The translations under genes were made by a program, and so were the position numbers. The notes below the pieces were generated by a model that saw nothing but the letters and a program-made list of their open reading frames with translations, was not told the DNA's origin and did not search any database. This document shows positions 27,693 to 35,645 of a stretch of DNA of 61,828 nt, piece after piece (the stretch's first letter is position 1; every line of letters starts with the position of its first letter). This DNA is from Acidimicrobiia bacterium. GTDB lineage: Bacteria; Actinomycetota; Acidimicrobiia; Acidimicrobiales; SKKL01. The DNA is taken from positions 1 to 61,828 of the forward strand of contig JAENWR010000007.1 of assembly GCA_016649895.1 (NCBI GenBank), in the 5' to 3' direction.

Positions 27693-27729
27693 GCTAGGCG
27701 ACGGGCCACGTGCCACGATGTTCCCTTCT

Positions 27730-28284
27730 ATGACCGTCGAGACCGCCAACATCTTCTTCTCGCTCCTCAGCCTCATGGCAGGCGTCGGGGCGGTCGTCAT
27801 CGTGGCGGCGACACTCGTCGCACGCCGACAACCCGCTGGCGCGGCTGCCAGCCTGGTCGACCAGGTGCGTCCGATCGCCCTCTGGCTGGCGTTCGTCATC
27901 GCCGCGGTGGCCACCGTGGGGAGCCTCTACTACTCCGAGAGCGTCGGCTACACGCCCTGTCGCTACTGCTGGTTCCAGCGCATCGCCATGTATCCGCAGG
28001 CGCTCATCCTCGGCATCGCCGCGTTCCGCCGCGATGCCACCGTGAAGCTCTACCTCATCCCGCTGTCGATCATCGGCGGGCTGATCTCGGCGTACCACTA
28101 CTACATCGAGCGCAACCCCGAGGCGGGCGGATCGTGCAGCGTCTCGGTGCCGTGCAACGTGCCGTGGTTCGAGCAGTGGGGGTTCGTCACCCTCGCGTTC
28201 ATGGCCCTGACGGGCTTCGCTGCGATCATCGCCCTACTCTCGGTCGCCGACCGCCAACCACATGACCAGGACGTCTCCGCATGA
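27730..28284 (+). CDS. DsbB-like disulfide-bond oxidoreductase
   Basis: A 184-residue membrane protein with four or five hydrophobic segments. It carries two periplasmic Cys pairs: Cys77-x-x-Cys80 in YTPCRYCWFQR, a near-exact DsbB quinone-side motif, and Cys136/Cys142 in GGSCSVSVPCNVPWF. It should pass electrons from exported thiol oxidases to quinone. It is coupled (ATGA) to a membrane-anchored thioredoxin-fold gene, its likely partner. Confidence 0.92.
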   Translation: MTVETANIFFSLLSLMAGVGAVVIVAATLVARRQPAGAAASLVDQVRPIALWLAFVIAAVATVGSLYYSESVGYTPCRYCWFQRIAMYPQALILGIAAFRRDATVKLYLIPLSIIGGLISAYHYYIERNPEAGGSCSVSVPCNVPWFEQWGFVTLAFMALTGFAAIIALLSVADRQPHDQDVSA

Positions 28285-29042
28285 GCACCCCCCGGGCCCC
28301 TCGGCCTCGCAACTCCGCTGTCGCCAAGGCCGCCAACGCGGGCAACGGTTCCAAGAACGTCTGGGTGATCGTGGCCATCGTGGCCGTGGTCGCCTTCGCC
28401 GCGGTCATCGCGGTGGCGCTGTCGCAGGAGAGCGGCGGCAACAGCGACGAGACGGCCGATGTCGAGGTGGCCGGTGAGGGCCTGCCGTTGCAGCAGGTTG
28501 CCCCCGAAGGTGCCATCGGAGCGACCGCCCCCGAGCTGTCGGGCACCGGCCTCGACGGTGAGCCCATCAGCATCGAGAACGATGGCCGACCCAAGCTCAT
28601 CGGGTTCTTCGCCCACTGGTGCCCCCACTGCCAGGCCGAGGTGCCGGTGATCGTCGACTGGCTCGATGCCGGTGGCAAGCCCGACGACGTCGACTTCTAC
28701 GGCGTGAGCACGTCGGTGGACCGGACCCGCCCGAACTACCCGCCGAGCAACTGGTTCGAGGACGAGGGCTGGTCCTCCCCCACCCTCATCGACTCCTCCG
28801 CCAGTGCCGCGCACATGGCCTTCGGTGCCGGCAACTTCCCCTACTGGGTCGTGGTCGACGCCGACGGCAAGGTCGTCAACGCCACGAGCGGCGAACTGGG
28901 CGCCGATGCCCTCACGGCACTCGCCGAGCAGGCCCGAGGTGGCGGCGGGGCAGCACCCGACCCGGGTGCCGACACCGATTCGTCGCCCGCTCCCGATGCC
29001 GACACGGACACGGACGGCGACGCCGAGCCCGACGCGGAGTGA
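28281..29042 (+). CDS. Membrane-anchored thioredoxin-like oxidoreductase (TlpA/DsbE-like)
   Basis: A 253-residue protein. It has a short basic N-terminus, one membrane segment (residues 27-48), and an extracytoplasmic thioredoxin fold with the active site FFAHWCPHCQAEVPV (Cys114, Cys117) and GAGNFPYWVVVDADG, which contains the cis-Pro. The C-P-H-C dipeptide is the strongly oxidising DsbA type. A striking C-terminal tail of about 30 residues is almost purely Pro/Asp/Ala/Thr. Together with the DsbB-like protein this forms a disulfide-introducing pair. Confidence 0.9.
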   Translation: MSTPRAPRPRNSAVAKAANAGNGSKNVWVIVAIVAVVAFAAVIAVALSQESGGNSDETADVEVAGEGLPLQQVAPEGAIGATAPELSGTGLDGEPISIENDGRPKLIGFFAHWCPHCQAEVPVIVDWLDAGGKPDDVDFYGVSTSVDRTRPNYPPSNWFEDEGWSSPTLIDSSASAAHMAFGAGNFPYWVVVDADGKVVNATSGELGADALTALAEQARGGGGAAPDPGADTDSSPAPDADTDTDGDAEPDAE

Positions 29043-29271
29043 ACCCGAGCGTCGTGGCCTCACCTGCGCCACGGACCTCGACATCCTGACGGCGGCAGCG
29101 CCACCTCCCCACGTGGCCACCGCACTCGGTGGCCGAAGTGCGACCCCCGCCACCAGTTCCCTCACTATCCGCGTTCACCGGCCGACGAATTGCTGAGAGC
29201 GTCACCACGCTCTGCAGCCCGTCCCGGCCCGTCAGACCGGACCATCACATGCTCACCCTGGGGGAGCACCA

Positions 29272-31012
29272 ATGAGAAACATGCGGCGTCCCTGGTGGCG
29301 CTTGTTCGCAATCCTCACCGCCCTCGGCCTGGTGGCCGGGGCATGTGGGGACGATGACGGTGGTGGCGAAGGCCAGTCCTCTGCCACGACCTTCGCCGAC
29401 GGGGGCCTGATCGGTGGCGGCGACGACGACGACGAAGCGGTGACCGCCTCCTACGGCGGACACATCGTCGTCGGCCTCGAAGGCGAGTCGCAGAGCTGGG
29501 CCCCCGGGTCCTCGGAGTGGACCGCCGGTGGACTGTCGGTCGCCTACGCCATCTACGACCCGCTCCTCTCGCTGACCGCCGACGGAGCGTACGAGCCGTA
29601 ACTAGCCGAGTCCTACGAGCCGAACGAGGACCTCACCGAGTGGACCATCACGCTGCGTGACGGCGTCGAGTTCCACGACGGCAGCCTGCTCGACGCCGAA
29701 ACGAGCAACACCCGCAGCGCCCTCCTCAACGCCGGCGTCACCGGCATGGAGGTCGTCGACGACATGACCGTCAAGTACGTCCTCAGCGCCACCAACGCCG
29801 GCTTCCCCGACCTGCTCCGCGGCGTCATCGGCATGCCGGTGTCGCGCGAGGCATACGAGGAGATGGGCGCCGACGAGTTCGCATCGAACCCCGTCGGCAC
29901 CGGCCCCTTCATGTTCGACCAGTGGATCCGTGACGGTAACCTCACGGTCGTCCGCAACCCGAACTACTGGTTCACCAACGCCGCTGGGGAGCAGCTCCCC
30001 TACCTCGACTCGATCGATTTCCGGCCGATCCCCGACGAGGAGTCCCGCGCCGTCAGCCTCGAGGCCGACGACATCCAGGTCATCCAGACCCTTCGGGGCA
30101 GCACGGCCAAGCAGGTGCTCTCGCTCGTCGACGACAGCGACCGCGACTACCGCGCCGTCACCTATGTCGGCAACCTGTCGGGCAGCGCCATCTTCAACAC
30201 CGCCGTCCCGCCCACCGACGACGTGCGCGTCCGTCGGGCCTTCGCCATGGGCTCCGATGGCGCCCAGGTCGCGCAGGTGCTGGGCGACGACGGTCTCGTG
30301 CCGCCCAGCCCCGGCTTCTTCAGCGCCGACAGCCCCTGGTTCTCCCAGGAGGCGGCCGATGCCTACCCCGGCACGGCCGGTCGCGACGTCGAGGGCGCTC
30401 GGGCGCTCCTCCAGGAGTACATGGACGACCCCACCCGGTCCGACGGCAAGCCCGTCGGCTCCCCGGTCAAGCATCGAGTACTCCTGCCTCCCCGATGCCA
30501 GCCTCCTCGAGGTGGCCCAGCTCCAGCAGAACCTGCTCACCGAGGTGGGCTTCGAGGTCACCCTCGAGCAGGTCGACCAGGCCACCCTCATCGGCAACGC
30601 GATCGGCAGCGCCGACCAGGTCCCGCCCTACAGCGGCGACTTCTCGGTGAACTGCTGGCGTTCGCCGGCGCTGACGGGTGACCCGCTCACCGACTTCCAG
30701 GGGTTCTTCGGAGACCCCGCCACGTCGGTGACGAACTTCACCAACTTCACCACGCCGGAGATCCTCGAGGCCATCGACACGCTGCGCAGCAGCGGCGACT
30801 TCGAGGAGCGGAAGGCCGCGGTCGAGCAGATCGGCATCATCGCCAACAAGAACGTGCCCATCGCGTTCAGCTCGGCCACGCCGACCCTCGTCGGCTTCCG
30901 CGGCGACATCCACGGCATCCCCAACTGGACCCTGCCCAGCGGTGGGTCGGGCACCGGCATCCCGGGTGGCGTGATGCGCTTCCACCAGGCCTTCATGGCG
31001 GCGTCGGAGTAG
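29272..31012 (+). pseudogene. Oligopeptide-type ABC substrate-binding lipoprotein, pseudogene
   Basis: The remnant is an SBP_bac_5-type lipoprotein paralogous to the intact gene at 35646-37409. Three lesions are visible. An in-frame TAA at 29599-29601 falls where the paralog has a Phe (YEP*LAES versus GFLAET). About 13 codons are missing near 29700 (LLDAE joins directly to TSNTRSALL; the paralog has TLLWNFETLHFSE in between). A +1 frameshift at about 30470 moves VGSPV to IEYSCLPD. After it the rest is colinear with the paralog to the stop at 31012. The lipobox LGLVAGAC and start are intact. A sequencing error cannot explain the deletion. Confidence 0.88.
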
Positions 31013-31025
31013 CCACCACGTACGT

Positions 31026-31061
31026 GGGGCCCCGGTCGGTGACATCGCCGGCCGGGGCCCC
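31026..31061 (+). terminator. Rho-independent-like hairpin after the binding-protein pseudogene
   Basis: GGGGCCCCGG (31026-31035) pairs perfectly with CCGGGGCCCC (31052-31061) across 16 nt, 14 bp after the pseudogene stop. The intact paralog is also followed by a GGGGCCCCGG-type hairpin (37455-37484), so the duplicated unit probably included its terminator. Confidence 0.7.
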
Positions 31062-31175
31062 GGCGCGTCGGGCGACGCGTCACCAGGTTGACGCCAACCG
31101 CCGTGGCGGTGGCAGGATGTAGCAATCCCATCCGGGGGCGACCGAACACGGCGCCCACCACCGAGGAGCCACCCG

Positions 31176-31532
31176 ATGCGACGTCGCATGATGAAGTCGA
31201 AGATCCACCGCGCGACGGTCACCGACGCGAACCTCAACTACGTCGGTTCGATCACCATCGACCGTGCGCTCATGGCCGCCGCAAACCTCCTCGAGAACGA
31301 GCAGGTCGCAGTGGTCGACATCGACAACGGGGCACGCCTCGAGACCTACGTGATCCCCGGCGAAGCTGGCGACATGTGCCTCAACGGGGCAGCCGCCCGC
31401 CTCGTCCAGCCGGGCGACAAGATCATCGTCATCAGCTACGCCGACTTCGAGGATGCCGAGCTCGAGGACTTCCGACCCGCGGTGGTCCACGTCGACGACT
31501 TCAACCGCCAGAGCGACCCGCTCACGGTCTGA
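31176..31532 (+). CDS. panD: Aspartate 1-decarboxylase
   Basis: A 118-residue PanD, which makes beta-alanine for pantothenate. [25 protein letters not shown] contains the self-cleavage site Gly24-Ser25 that yields the pyruvoyl group. [24 protein letters not shown] and [13 protein letters not shown] follow as expected. The ATG at 31176 is likely; ATGs at 31188 and 31191 would also give a complete enzyme. No panB or panC is nearby. Confidence 0.96.
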   Translation: MRRRMMKSKIHRATVTDANLNYVGSITIDRALMAAANLLENEQVAVVDIDNGARLETYVIPGEAGDMCLNGAAARLVQPGDKIIVISYADFEDAELEDFRPAVVHVDDFNRQSDPLTV

Positions 31533-31578
31533 TCCAGGCGACACGGCGGTGGGCCCGGTCCACGCCAGACTGTCGGCC

Positions 31579-32298
31579 ATGACGAAGATCAAGTGGTTGG
31601 CGGTCGGCGTCCTCGCCGCCGTGGTCCTGGTGGTCGGTGGCACGTGGGTCTACATCAACGTGATCCGCGACGACGCTCCCCCGCCGCTCGCCCTCTCCGA
31701 TGAGGCAGAGCCCGATGAGGCGGAGCCCGACGCTGCGGCGCCGGACGACAGCAGTGACCCCGAGGTCGGTGACGACATCGACGATGCGCCGGTGGACGGC
31801 ACCTGGGTACCCGTCGACGGATCGGTGATCGGCTACCGCGTCGCCGAGATCCTCCTCGGCCAATCGGCCGAGGCGGTCGGCCGCACCGACCAGATCGACG
31901 GATCGGTCACCATCGACGCCACCGCGGTCACCGCCGCCACCTTCGAGGTCGACGTCGCCTCGATCGAGAGCGACGACGACCGCCGCGACCGGCAGTTCCG
32001 CGGGCGCATCATGGATGTGGCCAACCACCCCATCGCCACCCTGGTGCTCACCGACCCCATCGAACTGGGGTCCGAACCAGCGAACGGCGAGACCACCACC
32101 GCCGACCTCACCCTCCGCGGCACCACCCGCTCGGTCGAGATCGAACTGGAGGCACGGCGCGACGGGGAGCGCATCGAGGTGCTCGGGTCGATCCCCATCG
32201 GGTTCGCAGAGTGGGGCATCCCCAGCCCGAGCGCACCTGGCATCGACACCGAGGACGAGGGGCTCCTCGAGTTCCTCGTCGTGCTCGAGCGCAGTTGA
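31579..32298 (+). CDS. YceI-family lipid-binding protein with membrane anchor
   Basis: A 239-residue protein. An uncleaved or cleaved signal/anchor (VGVLAAVVLVVGGTWVYINVI) is followed by a Glu/Asp/Ala/Pro linker (EAEPDEAEPDAAAPDDSS). The YceI beta-barrel then follows, with VIGYRVAEIL, GRTDQIDGSVTIDA, the helix-strand RRDRQFRGRIMDVANHPIATLVL, and TADLTLRGTTRSVEIELE. YceI proteins bind isoprenoid lipids. The ATG at 31579 is preceded by CAGACT 7 nt upstream. Confidence 0.88.
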   Translation: MTKIKWLAVGVLAAVVLVVGGTWVYINVIRDDAPPPLALSDEAEPDEAEPDAAAPDDSSDPEVGDDIDDAPVDGTWVPVDGSVIGYRVAEILLGQSAEAVGRTDQIDGSVTIDATAVTAATFEVDVASIESDDDRRDRQFRGRIMDVANHPIATLVLTDPIELGSEPANGETTTADLTLRGTTRSVEIELEARRDGERIEVLGSIPIGFAEWGIPSPSAPGIDTEDEGLLEFLVVLERS

Positions 32299-32362
32299 CG
32301 GTGAAGGTGATCCTCGGGGCCCGGCGCCGAAGCTGTCACACCCCCTCCCTAGCCTCGGCGCC

Positions 32363-33133
32363 ATGACGACGACCGATCCCGACACCGTTCTGCGACGCAT
32401 CCGCGCCCTGCTCGACCAGGCCGAGGGCACATCGTTCTCGGCCGAGGCCGAGACCTTCGCCGCCAAGGCCGCCGAGCTCATGGCCCGCCACCACATCGAC
32501 GTCGCGGTCCTCGGCAGCACCCGCCGGCGTTCAGGTCCCGGCGAGGTCATCGAGTTCGACATCGAGCTGGGACGGGGCCAGTACGTGCGAGCCCGTCTGG
32601 CGTTGCTGGGCGAGGTCGCATCGGCCTACGACTGCCGCCTCGTCACCTCCTCGTCCAGTGCCGGGCGCATCGGACACGTCATCGGCCACGTCGCCGACAT
32701 CGAGCAGGTGTCGCTCATGTACACGTCGCTGCTCGTGCAGGCCACCCGCGCCGCCGCCACCGAACCGATGCCACGGGGCCACAGCGGGGTCACGTTCCGC
32801 CGCGGCTTCCTGCTCGGGTTCGCCCAGCGCGTGGGCGAGCGGCTATCGGAGCAGAAGGCAGCTGCGGTGCGCGACGCCGATGCCCGTCGCGAGGCCGATC
32901 GCCGTCGATCACCCGACCCGTCGGGGGCCGGCGGTCCATCGGTGGCGCTGGTCCTCGCCGATCGTCGTGGGGCCGTCGACCAGTGGGTCGACCAGCACTA
33001 CCGCAACCTGCGCCGGCTCGAGCGCGGGGCCCCCGTCAGCGCCGAGGGCGTCGATCGGGGTACCCGGGCAGGCGGCCGAGCCGACCTGGGCGGTCCGTCG
33101 GTCAACGGGGGGCGTGCGATGCTCGGGCGATGA
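32363..33133 (+). CDS. DUF2786-domain protein
   Basis: A 256-residue protein. The N-terminal 45 residues (TVLRRIRALLDQAEGTSFSAEAETFAAKAAELMARHHID) are the DUF2786 helical motif found in phage, plasmid and actinobacterial proteins. The centre (VRARLALLGEVASAYDCRLV, HVADIEQVSLMYTSLLVQAT) is also typical. The C-terminus is basic and Gly-rich. Function is unknown. It overlaps the downstream metallohydrolase gene by 4 bp, a pairing common in actinobacteria, so the two may act together. TAGCCT sits 7 nt before the ATG. Confidence 0.82.
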   Translation: MTTTDPDTVLRRIRALLDQAEGTSFSAEAETFAAKAAELMARHHIDVAVLGSTRRRSGPGEVIEFDIELGRGQYVRARLALLGEVASAYDCRLVTSSSSAGRIGHVIGHVADIEQVSLMYTSLLVQATRAAATEPMPRGHSGVTFRRGFLLGFAQRVGERLSEQKAAAVRDADARREADRRRSPDPSGAGGPSVALVLADRRGAVDQWVDQHYRNLRRLERGAPVSAEGVDRGTRAGGRADLGGPSVNGGRAMLGR

Positions 33134-33627
33134 CGCCCGACCGGCACCGACAGCGGGTCTACGACGCCGAGGACGCCGCGTTCGGCGGCACCCTCCTCGA
33201 CGCGCCGGTGCCGTGGAACCAACTGGTGACCGTGTTCGGGACCGCCACCCACCACCGGTGGTGGGTGGCGCTCGGAGTGCGAGAGCCTTCGCTGCGGCCC
33301 GCCCGTTCCGACTCGGCCCGGTCGTCGTCCGATGGTCGCTCGATTCGCATCAGTCCGATCGGCTGCACTCCGCTCACCGTCGCCCACGAGCTCGCCCACC
33401 ACCTGGTCGCCGCTCTCGATCCCCTGATCGATGGCGCGGCCGAGCCGGCGCACGGGCCGATGTTTCGTGCGGCCGAGCTGCGCACAGTGGCACTCATCGG
33501 CGGCACGGCGGCGCGCACCGTCCTCGAGGGGGAGTGGCGCCGCTGGGGGCTCCCGCCAGGTCACTGGGGCTGGCCCGAGCCACCCGACGGACCTGGCCTT
33601 GCGCTCCGAGGGGTCATCGCCCTCTGA
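33130..33627 (+). CDS. HExxH metallohydrolase paired with DUF2786
   Basis: A 165-residue protein containing the zinc-protease motif TVAHELAHHLVA followed by a third ligand candidate in AHGPMFRAAEL. The opening RHRQRVYDAEDAAFGG resembles the actinobacterial TIGR04338-like metallohydrolases. Size and spacing are also similar to small SprT-like proteins. Its substrate is unknown. Coupling with the DUF2786 gene (ATGA) is the only functional hint. Confidence 0.8.
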   Translation: MTPDRHRQRVYDAEDAAFGGTLLDAPVPWNQLVTVFGTATHHRWWVALGVREPSLRPARSDSARSSSDGRSIRISPIGCTPLTVAHELAHHLVAALDPLIDGAAEPAHGPMFRAAELRTVALIGGTAARTVLEGEWRRWGLPPGHWGWPEPPDGPGLALRGVIAL

Positions 33628-33750
33628 GCGGCGCGGCGTTCTCGCTGCGGCACCCCATCGCTCCCCTCGTCGGCCCAGGGTCCGTTGTCCCCTACCCTTC
33701 GGGGGCCAGCTCTGCGACGCTCCGAGCAGGCATCGAACGAGGAGATCCTG

Positions 33751-34194
33751 ATGAAGCGGTTCGTGGTTGGAGTCGACGGTTCCGAGAGCTCGCGCCGGGC
33801 GCTCGAGTGGGCGGTGCAGCAGGCCGCGCTCGAGGACGCCGCAGTCGAGGCGGTGCACGCCTGGCACGTGCCATACGTAGCCAGCGGCATGGGCGGGATG
33901 CCGTTCGACCTGCAGATGCTGGCCGACGGCGCGCGCGCCACCCTCGACACCATCGTCGACAGCGTCGATGCCAGCAGCTTGTCGTCGCCCATCGAGCGCA
34001 CGGTCGTCGAGGGCCCCGCCGCCCGGGTGCTGCTCGACGCGGCCAGTGGTGCCGACCTCGCGGTGGTCGGCAGCCGGGGCCACGGCGGGTTCATGGGCCT
34101 GCTGCTCGGCTCGGTGTCCCAGCAGGTGGCCAGCCACTCCACCTGCCCCGTCGTCATCATCCCGGCCGACGTCGAGGAGCAGGACCCGGCCTGA
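33751..34194 (+). CDS. Universal stress protein (UspA fold)
   Basis: A 147-residue UspA protein. KRFVVGVDGSESSRRALEWAVQQA starts the fold. The ATP loop is VVGSRGHGGFMGLLLGSVSQQVASHSTCPVVIIP. GAGGAGATCC-like sequence (GAGGAGATCCTG) precedes the ATG at 33751, giving a normal ribosome site. It is unrelated in position to the USP at 25013. Confidence 0.93.
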   Translation: MKRFVVGVDGSESSRRALEWAVQQAALEDAAVEAVHAWHVPYVASGMGGMPFDLQMLADGARATLDTIVDSVDASSLSSPIERTVVEGPAARVLLDAASGADLAVVGSRGHGGFMGLLLGSVSQQVASHSTCPVVIIPADVEEQDPA

Positions 34195-34249
34195 TCCCGG
34201 CTGCATCACGGGTTCGGGGACCTTCGACCCTTCCGCTCATCCGACGCAA

Positions 34250-34267
34250 TTCGTACGATCGTACGAA
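34250..34267. promoter_or_regulatory. Perfect 18-bp palindrome, likely TetR-family operator
   Basis: TTCGTACGATCGTACGAA is fully self-complementary and ends 26 bp before the acyl-CoA dehydrogenase start. Its length and central GATC with flanking TACG/CGTA are typical of sites for dimeric TetR-type lipid-metabolism repressors. No TetR gene lies in the window, so the regulator must be encoded elsewhere. Confidence 0.72.
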
Positions 34268-34293
34268 ACACCCACGAGGAGCGGAGCCCCGCC

Positions 34294-35553
34294 GTGCTGC
34301 AGATGAACGTCCAGCCCATCCCGACCGTCTCGGATCGAGTGAACGAGATCCGCAAGCTCACCGCCGAGATCGTCAACCGCGAGATCCTCCCGCACGAGAA
34401 CATGATCTGGGCCGACGTCCGCGGTGGGCACAACCTCACCGACGACGATCGCGCCGAGGCCAAGCGCCTGCGTGCGAACATCAGCAACAAGGTGCGCCAG
34501 GCCGGGCTGTGGGCACCGCACCTGCCCACCGAGTACGGCGGTGCCGGCCTCGACTTCCTCGAGCTCGCCTACATGTACGAGGTGCTCGCCTACGCCACCG
34601 GTGCGTCCTCGCTGTTCGGTGTGGTCGCCCCCAACTCGGGCAACGGGTCGGTGCTCGTCAAGTACGGCACCGACGAGCAGAAGGAGAAGTGGCTGATGCC
34701 GCTCATCGACGGCACCTTGCAGTCGGGCTTCTCCATGACCGAGCCCGATCAGCCCGGCTCCGATCCGCGCTCGCTGCGCACCACCGCCCGCCGCGAGGGC
34801 GACGAGTGGGTGATCAACGGCCACAAGTGGTTCACGTCGAACGGGTTGCGGGCCGACTTCTTCATCGTCATGTGTCGCACCGAGGAGGTCGATGGGGGTG
34901 CCGACCGCAACTCGGCGATGACCCAGATCATCGTGCCTGCCGACACGCCGGGAGTGAACATCGTGCGCGGCATCACCGTGTGGGGCCGCCCGAGCGACCA
35001 CGTCGAGATCATCTACGACGACGTGCGCGTTCCGGTCGACAATGCCCTCGGCGAGCGCGGCACCGGCCACCAGGCGGCGCAGGATCGCCTCGGTGCCGGC
35101 CGGGTGTACCACTGCATGAACTCGCTCGGTCAGATGTGGCGGGCCTTCGACCTGATGGTCGAGCGGTCGCTCACCCGCGAGGTCAACGGCGGCCTCCTCG
35201 AGACCAAGCAGTTCATCCAGGGCTTCATCGCCGACTCCTACATCGACATGCAGGCAGCACGGCTGATGACCATCAACTGCGCCGAGAAGATGGCGGCGGG
35301 CCAAGACGCTCGCACCGACATCTCGGCCATCAAGGTGTTCGTGCCCGCCGCGTTCCATCGGGTGGTCGACCGAGCCATCCAGGTGTGGGGCGCGGCCGGG
35401 GTCAGCGGCGATCTGCCGCTCTCGGGGATGTACCAGGGCGCACGAACGCTTCGGCTCGCCGACGGACCCGACGAGGTGCACCGCATCCTCATGGCCAAGA
35501 ACGTCCTGGCCCAGTACCGCAAGCTCGACAAGGGCTGGGACTTCGGAAACTGA
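34294..35553 (+). CDS. Acyl-CoA dehydrogenase (ACAD10/11-like)
   Basis: A 419-residue flavoprotein of the FAD-dependent acyl-CoA dehydrogenase family. FSMTEPDQPGSDPRSL and WVINGHKWFTSNG form the FAD and substrate strands. GRVYHCMNSLGQMWRAFDLM and QVWGAAGVSGDLPLSGMYQGARTLRLADGPDEVHR end the protein. The catalytic-base region reads ADGPDEVH rather than the YEGT form of short-chain enzymes, a pattern shared with the ACAD10/11 branch. It probably oxidises a CoA thioester, substrate unknown. A perfect palindrome lies just upstream. Confidence 0.92.
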   Translation: MLQMNVQPIPTVSDRVNEIRKLTAEIVNREILPHENMIWADVRGGHNLTDDDRAEAKRLRANISNKVRQAGLWAPHLPTEYGGAGLDFLELAYMYEVLAYATGASSLFGVVAPNSGNGSVLVKYGTDEQKEKWLMPLIDGTLQSGFSMTEPDQPGSDPRSLRTTARREGDEWVINGHKWFTSNGLRADFFIVMCRTEEVDGGADRNSAMTQIIVPADTPGVNIVRGITVWGRPSDHVEIIYDDVRVPVDNALGERGTGHQAAQDRLGAGRVYHCMNSLGQMWRAFDLMVERSLTREVNGGLLETKQFIQGFIADSYIDMQAARLMTINCAEKMAAGQDARTDISAIKVFVPAAFHRVVDRAIQVWGAAGVSGDLPLSGMYQGARTLRLADGPDEVHRILMAKNVLAQYRKLDKGWDFGN

Positions 35554-35645
35554 TGAACCCCACCGTCGCCGCGCGCGCGTCCCACCGGTTCTGATCTAGC
35601 TTGTGCCCCTGAGTGACGACAGTCACATACCTGGGGAGGAACCGG

